A stretch of 64,000 nt of DNA. Origin: Toxoplasma gondii ME49. Taxonomy: Eukaryota; Apicomplexa; Conoidasida; Eucoccidiorida; Sarcocystidae. The DNA is taken from NCBI RefSeq assembly GCF_000006565.2, contig NC_031478.1:7079057-7143056 (forward strand), in the 5' to 3' direction. Shown here in pieces: positions 60,717 to 64,000 of this stretch. Position 1 is the first letter of the stretch. Every line of letters begins with the position of its first letter. The notes under the pieces are model-generated. The model was not told where the DNA came from. It did no database searches and was given only the letters and a program-made list of their open reading frames with translations. Made by a program: the position numbers and the translations under genes.

Positions 60717-63700
60717 GTATATATACATTAATGTGTGGAGAGGCAACTGATCTGAAAAGGCACCGCGTCTCGTTTCTTCTCTCTTGGTGTTTCCCCGACA
60801 AAGAACGCACCGCGCGCTCACATATTCACACGAGCGTTTCGTACCTGAAGGAAGCGAGTGCATGCGCGCAAACGCCGGAATCACTTTGAAATTAAATCCA
60901 CTCGCACCCACTCACGGGCACGACTTGCGCATACAGGAGCGACGAGAAAAAGACATTTCTGACTACGCCCTCGAGGAGAGAAGCAGTGACACCGTGTCCT
61001 CGCAGATGCTAGAAAAAACCGCCCTGGGTTTCCTTCAAAGTTTTCGACTTACATGATTAACCAGCTTTTGATGTCCACTCATGCGGCAGACTTGGACGAG
61101 GCCCTTGGGCGCCCCAACATGTTTCCAGAGAATCAGCGTCGAATCGTCGGACCCAGAAAGGACTTTCTCCCCACCGCTCTGAACATAAAAAAAAACAATA
61201 GCTGGTTGCCACTCACAGGCCAAAAGACATATGTCCTTTCTTTTCACTTCTCTTTTCGAAAGGGAAGTGGAGCCTCAGGCGAAACGAACCGACAGGCCAA
61301 AACAAATCGAGACTTTCTCCTGAGGCTCTGTCCTCTTCTTCCTCTTCCTTAGTCTTCTGCAGTCGGATTCGTGGCTCTAAGGTGGGCAAGCGTCTCTGTT
61401 TTTCAGCTGCTTTCTTCCATCTCTTTGCGTTCGCTTGATGCCCTCTCAAGCGGTGAGCGCCTTACCGTTTTGATACACGCCTCATAGCGCTTCCTCGCGG
61501 CTTCGCGCATCTCTGGAAAAGCGAAAAAAAAAGAACAACGCGAGAAGTCCAAGACTTTCGGAGTGACGAAAACGCCGTTTGGAGCGCCTTCGCCTGCCAA
61601 TTTGTGTTTTTGCGCAGTTTCGTTCAACCGAAGTCAGATGCGCATATGCAGAAGCACTCGAACAAAAACGAACGATGGCTGCTCTCGTCCAGCGACAGCC
61701 GCGCAACTGTACCCTGGTGAAGCTACCTCACACTGCACGATGAAAAGTAGGAGAAAGCGTCGCAAAAAAGAAGAAGTAAGAATAAGAAATTGCCTGAAGA
61801 AGTAAATACATGAACCAGGGAAGTCACATTGACGTGAGCATGGAGGTGTTCAGGGTGCATGCGTGTGAAGAAAAAAAAGCGTCGCTTTCTCTCGGATCAT
61901 AAAGGCATGCAAGCCTGGACGTTATCTCTTTGGGCATGCAATCGTGGACACAGTCAAAGACACCAACTCTCTGCATACGCATCTGCGGATCCATGAACAA
62001 GACACGCAAGGATAAGCGCATGCACGCGCATAAACCTGTAAATCTCGCTACACACACATACACACACAAAAGTATGTATGCCATCCGCTTGCAAACATCT
62101 GTCGAAAGGCGCAGTTGCGGACATGGAACGTCTTGATGTGAGTAGACAAAAGTCAGCGGAGAGAGAAGCGCTCTGGATCTGCGGATTACCGGAGGCCGAG
62201 GCAAAAGGCTGAGCGCCCCTTTCACCGAAAGGCCCAGCGCGCGTGACGTAGTCTGTGCTGAGGGCGAGCGAATTGACCCAGTGGCCATGGCCTTTCAGGT
62301 CGGAAACGAGACGCCCAGAGACGCAATCCCAAACCTTCAGCGTCGTGTCTCGGGAGGCCGTGTACAAATACCCTGAAAATGTAGAAACAGTCAAAATGAA
62401 AAAAGAAGGCGAACGCATACGAAAATGGAGAAAAACGGAAGGACAAAGTGAACAAGAAAGGTGGAAGAAAGTGAACGAGAGAAAAGCACACCTCGAATCA
62501 ACGAAGAAGGAAATGGAAGAAGCAGAAGAAAAAAGTGGAAGATGAAAGCACCGAAACAAAAAAGAACGCAGAAGAGGAAGAAAAAGAGACGAGAGCAAGA
62601 TTGACATTATTGAGAAACAGTAAGACGCGAAAAACACGACGAGGCACATTTTCATCAGGCGTCGCATCTTTCAGGCACTCTAAAGTTCGAAGAAAGAGAG
62701 GAAGTACAGAGAAGCGACAAAAAAGGGAGAAAGAAAAGGAGGCGCGGGAGCAGAAGATAACGAAGAACTAACGGCAAAGAGAAAAGTGAAAAGAGGTGTA
62801 GAAAGTCCTACATCGCGGTGCAGGGGCATTGAGCGACGTCCACAAAGAAAACACAAGCACAATGAAGGAACGCAGAGAGAGAGAGAGACAAAGCGAGAGA
62901 AGCTGCAAGCGAAAGGCAAGCCCAAGGGCGCGAAAACGGAACTAATGTGAAATTACCACGAGGACACGAGAAAAACGGACATTTTTTGTGAACAAAAGAT
63001 GCACGTTGTGGCCGGCAACAGCCGATCTTGATTCCCCAATCGAAACGTCGCAAAACGTTCGTGAAAAAAACAGGAACTCACCTTCCTTCTCTCCTGACCA
63101 TTTGACTTGCGTGATGCTATCGCGGTGTCCAGACAGCACACGCAGGCACTGGAAAGTCGTTGTGTTCCAGAGCCTCACTGTGCTGTCCTGCAGCGCGAAA
63201 GCCGGACAACAACGAAAACACAGCACACAAGAACAAGCGAAAGCACCAGTAAAGAGCGAAGACAACAGCAATGAAGAACAGACACCAGCAATAACGAACA
63301 ATACAAAGCAGTAAAAAGCAATAATGGACAATGAAGAACAAGAACGCAACGGAACAAAAGGCACTTCTGTTTGTCGAGTCTCCAGTGATGGAGACCAAGA
63401 GAACCAGGAGACTGCAGCCCTCGACCTGACATGGAGACAGAACTCGTCGAACGTGATATCCAGTTGGAGAATCGAAGCGCTCGGCGAGCCGAGAAGGGAT
63501 GACACAGGCTGAGCACAGGAGGCGACAGAGCCAGAGGAGAACGAAGGCATCGAGACGAAGCTTTGCAAGGACGAGATCGAGAGGTCTCGTTCCAAGTCCT
63601 TTTCCGCGAGGGGGTCACACGCCGAGTTTCGTTCTTCACCTTTCGATCCCTCTGATTCTCCCTGCCAACTTTAGCAAAGAGTGTCGCCCGCTTGTACCTT

Positions 63701-63877
63701 GCTGGCACTCGCAAGCATGAGCGAGGGGAACGGCCGACTCTGTTCTGAGTCGTCTCCACACACTGAAGAAAGATGCAGAGGCTGCCATGCGAGCGCCGTG
63801 ACCGGTTTGGTATGGCCCTTCAGTGGGATGCCTGCCGCGTCGCCGGACGCGCCCTTCCAAAGGCGAAGCGAGCCATC
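59232..63877 (-). CDS. NLE1: NLE1/Rsa4 (Notchless) WD40 ribosome-biogenesis factor, 5' partial
   Basis: Exons in the window, 5' to 3': 63877-63698, 63187-63082, 62372-62190, 61512-61466, 61178-61053, 60325-60267, 59977-59748, 59269-59232; 322 codons plus stop, phases consistent. The upstream exon ends beyond 64000. WD40 blades read in order: [26 protein letters not shown], then the family-specific linker ([27 protein letters not shown]), [27 protein letters not shown], and the closing blade [11 protein letters not shown]. This linker and [11 protein letters not shown] are hallmarks of NLE1/Rsa4, which docks the Rea1/Midasin ATPase on pre-60S particles in the nucleolus. The Notchless N-terminal domain should lie outside the window. 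The last exon is only 38 bp, behind a 478-bp intron with a GTCAGA donor. Confidence 0.93.
59440..59541. repeat. TA microsatellite in the last NLE1 intron
   Basis: TATACA/TATATG runs over about 100 bp inside the intron 59270-59747. Another array is at 60686-60727 in the intron 60326-61052. Confidence 0.85.
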
Positions 63878-64000
63878 CTGAAAAAACGCGAGGGGAAGCA
63901 GTCGCCTGCCTCGCGTGGAGATGAAGAGACGGAAGGGGGCCAGGAAGCGCGAGAGAAGAACCGAGGAAAGGAGACGGGAGTGGTGGTTGAAAAGGACTGG

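Overview
This is a gene-dense nuclear segment of a coccidian apicomplexan, most likely Toxoplasma gondii or a very close relative (Hammondia, Neospora). The signs are a two-domain SAG1-related (SRS) surface antigen gene, many short exons with GT/AG introns, long Ser-rich or charged low-complexity inserts inside conserved enzymes, (TA)n microsatellites in most introns, and TGCATGCA elements near starts. I see no rRNA, tRNA, transposon or CRISPR structure. Exon models were built by hand from reading frame, splice sites and family similarity; no search was run.

Layout: (1) 1-2382, minus: N-terminal half of an NDR-type AGC kinase, running off the left edge. (2) 5130-6733, minus: two-exon SRS protein with signal peptide, two six-cysteine domains and a GPI-type tail. 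(3) 6734-10255: long divergent intergenic region. (4) 10256-19364, plus: eight-exon gene of unknown function with a signal-anchor N-terminus. (5) 21031-35148, minus: nine-exon class III phosphatidylinositol 3-kinase (Vps34/PI3K), about 2968 residues, with C2, helical and catalytic domains and very large inserts. (6) 37180-48257, plus: 15-exon predicted mitochondrial P-loop ATPase, 777 residues, family unknown. (7) 48258-53430: about 5 kb with only one weak gene candidate. (8) 53431-57331, plus: six-exon YEATS-domain chromatin reader with a long Pro/Gly/Gln-rich tail. (9) 59232-63877, minus: last eight in-window exons of NLE1/Rsa4 (Notchless), a WD40 ribosome-assembly factor running off the right edge.

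The genes are not an operon and do not form one pathway: signalling (NDR kinase, PI3K), surface (SRS), chromatin (YEATS), ribosome biogenesis (NLE1), plus an organellar ATPase and an unknown protein. PI3K and the ATPase gene are divergent and share a 2 kb spacer with a double TGCATGCA element and a 13-bp triple repeat. For PI3K, the ATPase, YEATS and NLE1 the exon phases fit throughout and total lengths are multiples of three, which supports those models. The items most worth following are the unknown organellar proteins, a recurrent 14-bp palindromic motif, the large inserts in PI3K, and the ambiguous SRS intron.
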